From Gammaproteobacteria bacterium (GTDB lineage: Bacteria > Pseudomonadota > Gammaproteobacteria > SZUA-229), in NCBI GenBank assembly GCA_029879605.1, contig JAOUQA010000024.1, positions 1 through 12,408 on the forward strand: DNA of 12,408 bases. The letters run 5' to 3'. Under the pieces are notes generated by a model, which was not told the DNA's origin, did no database searches, and saw nothing but the letters and a program-made list of their open reading frames with translations. The position numbers were made by a program, and so were the translations under genes. This document shows positions 12,380-12,408 of this stretch, in pieces. Position 1 is the stretch's first letter, and each line of letters starts with the position of its first letter.

Positions 12380-12408
12380 GTGCGCCCTCAAGAATTAACG
12401 GAGCAGGG

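Noticed and set aside
1..12408. Mobile element, CRISPR array, tRNA or rRNA gene
   Set aside because: No transposase or integrase frame, no regularly spaced repeats, and no tRNA-like cloverleaf or rRNA sequence recognised.

Overview
This window looks like a stretch of ordinary chromosome from a motile, moderately AT-rich gammaproteobacterium. The case rests on a purE-purK pair, greB, a SlyD-type FKBP with a His-rich tail, a lexA-dinB unit, and a MotY-type flagellar T-ring protein with a sigma-28-like promoter. No insertion sequence, prophage, CRISPR array, tRNA or rRNA gene is visible. The species cannot be named from the sequence alone.

Left part (1-3053). On the minus strand, lexA overlaps the start of dinB (translesion polymerase IV) by an ATGA junction; dinB runs off the left edge. 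The lexA promoter is overlaid by repeated GTTCTCT half-sites that do not resemble the E. coli or B. subtilis SOS boxes. A 61-residue Arg-rich protein is divergent from lexA. It faces a glutamate dehydrogenase gene on the minus strand.

Middle part (3054-6763). A spermidine-synthase-fold enzyme (plus strand) converges stop-to-stop with slyD. Two unrecognised small genes follow on the minus strand. Next comes about 540 bp of very AT-rich DNA without a convincing gene, then a GalE-like sugar-nucleotide epimerase on the minus strand.

Right part (6764-12408), all plus strand. purE and purK overlap by one base (TAATG) and together perform the two-step bacterial conversion of AIR to CAIR in purine synthesis. 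After them come two unrecognised genes (142 aa; 169 aa with two membrane helices), which probably form one operon. phoH follows, with a promoter about 200 bp upstream and a clear intrinsic terminator after it. Then come greB and motY. A degenerate copy of the first 16 codons of greB lies exactly 49 bp upstream of the real start. motY has a well-matched sigma-28 promoter whose -35 element overlaps the greB stop codon, and a 10-bp perfect inverted repeat ends at the base before its ATG. The window closes with tandem terminator-like tails and an extended -10 promoter for a gene beyond the edge.

I see no clear multi-gene novel system. The most unusual signals are the non-canonical lexA operator, the decayed greB 5'-end duplication, and the promoter and inverted-repeat arrangement in front of motY.
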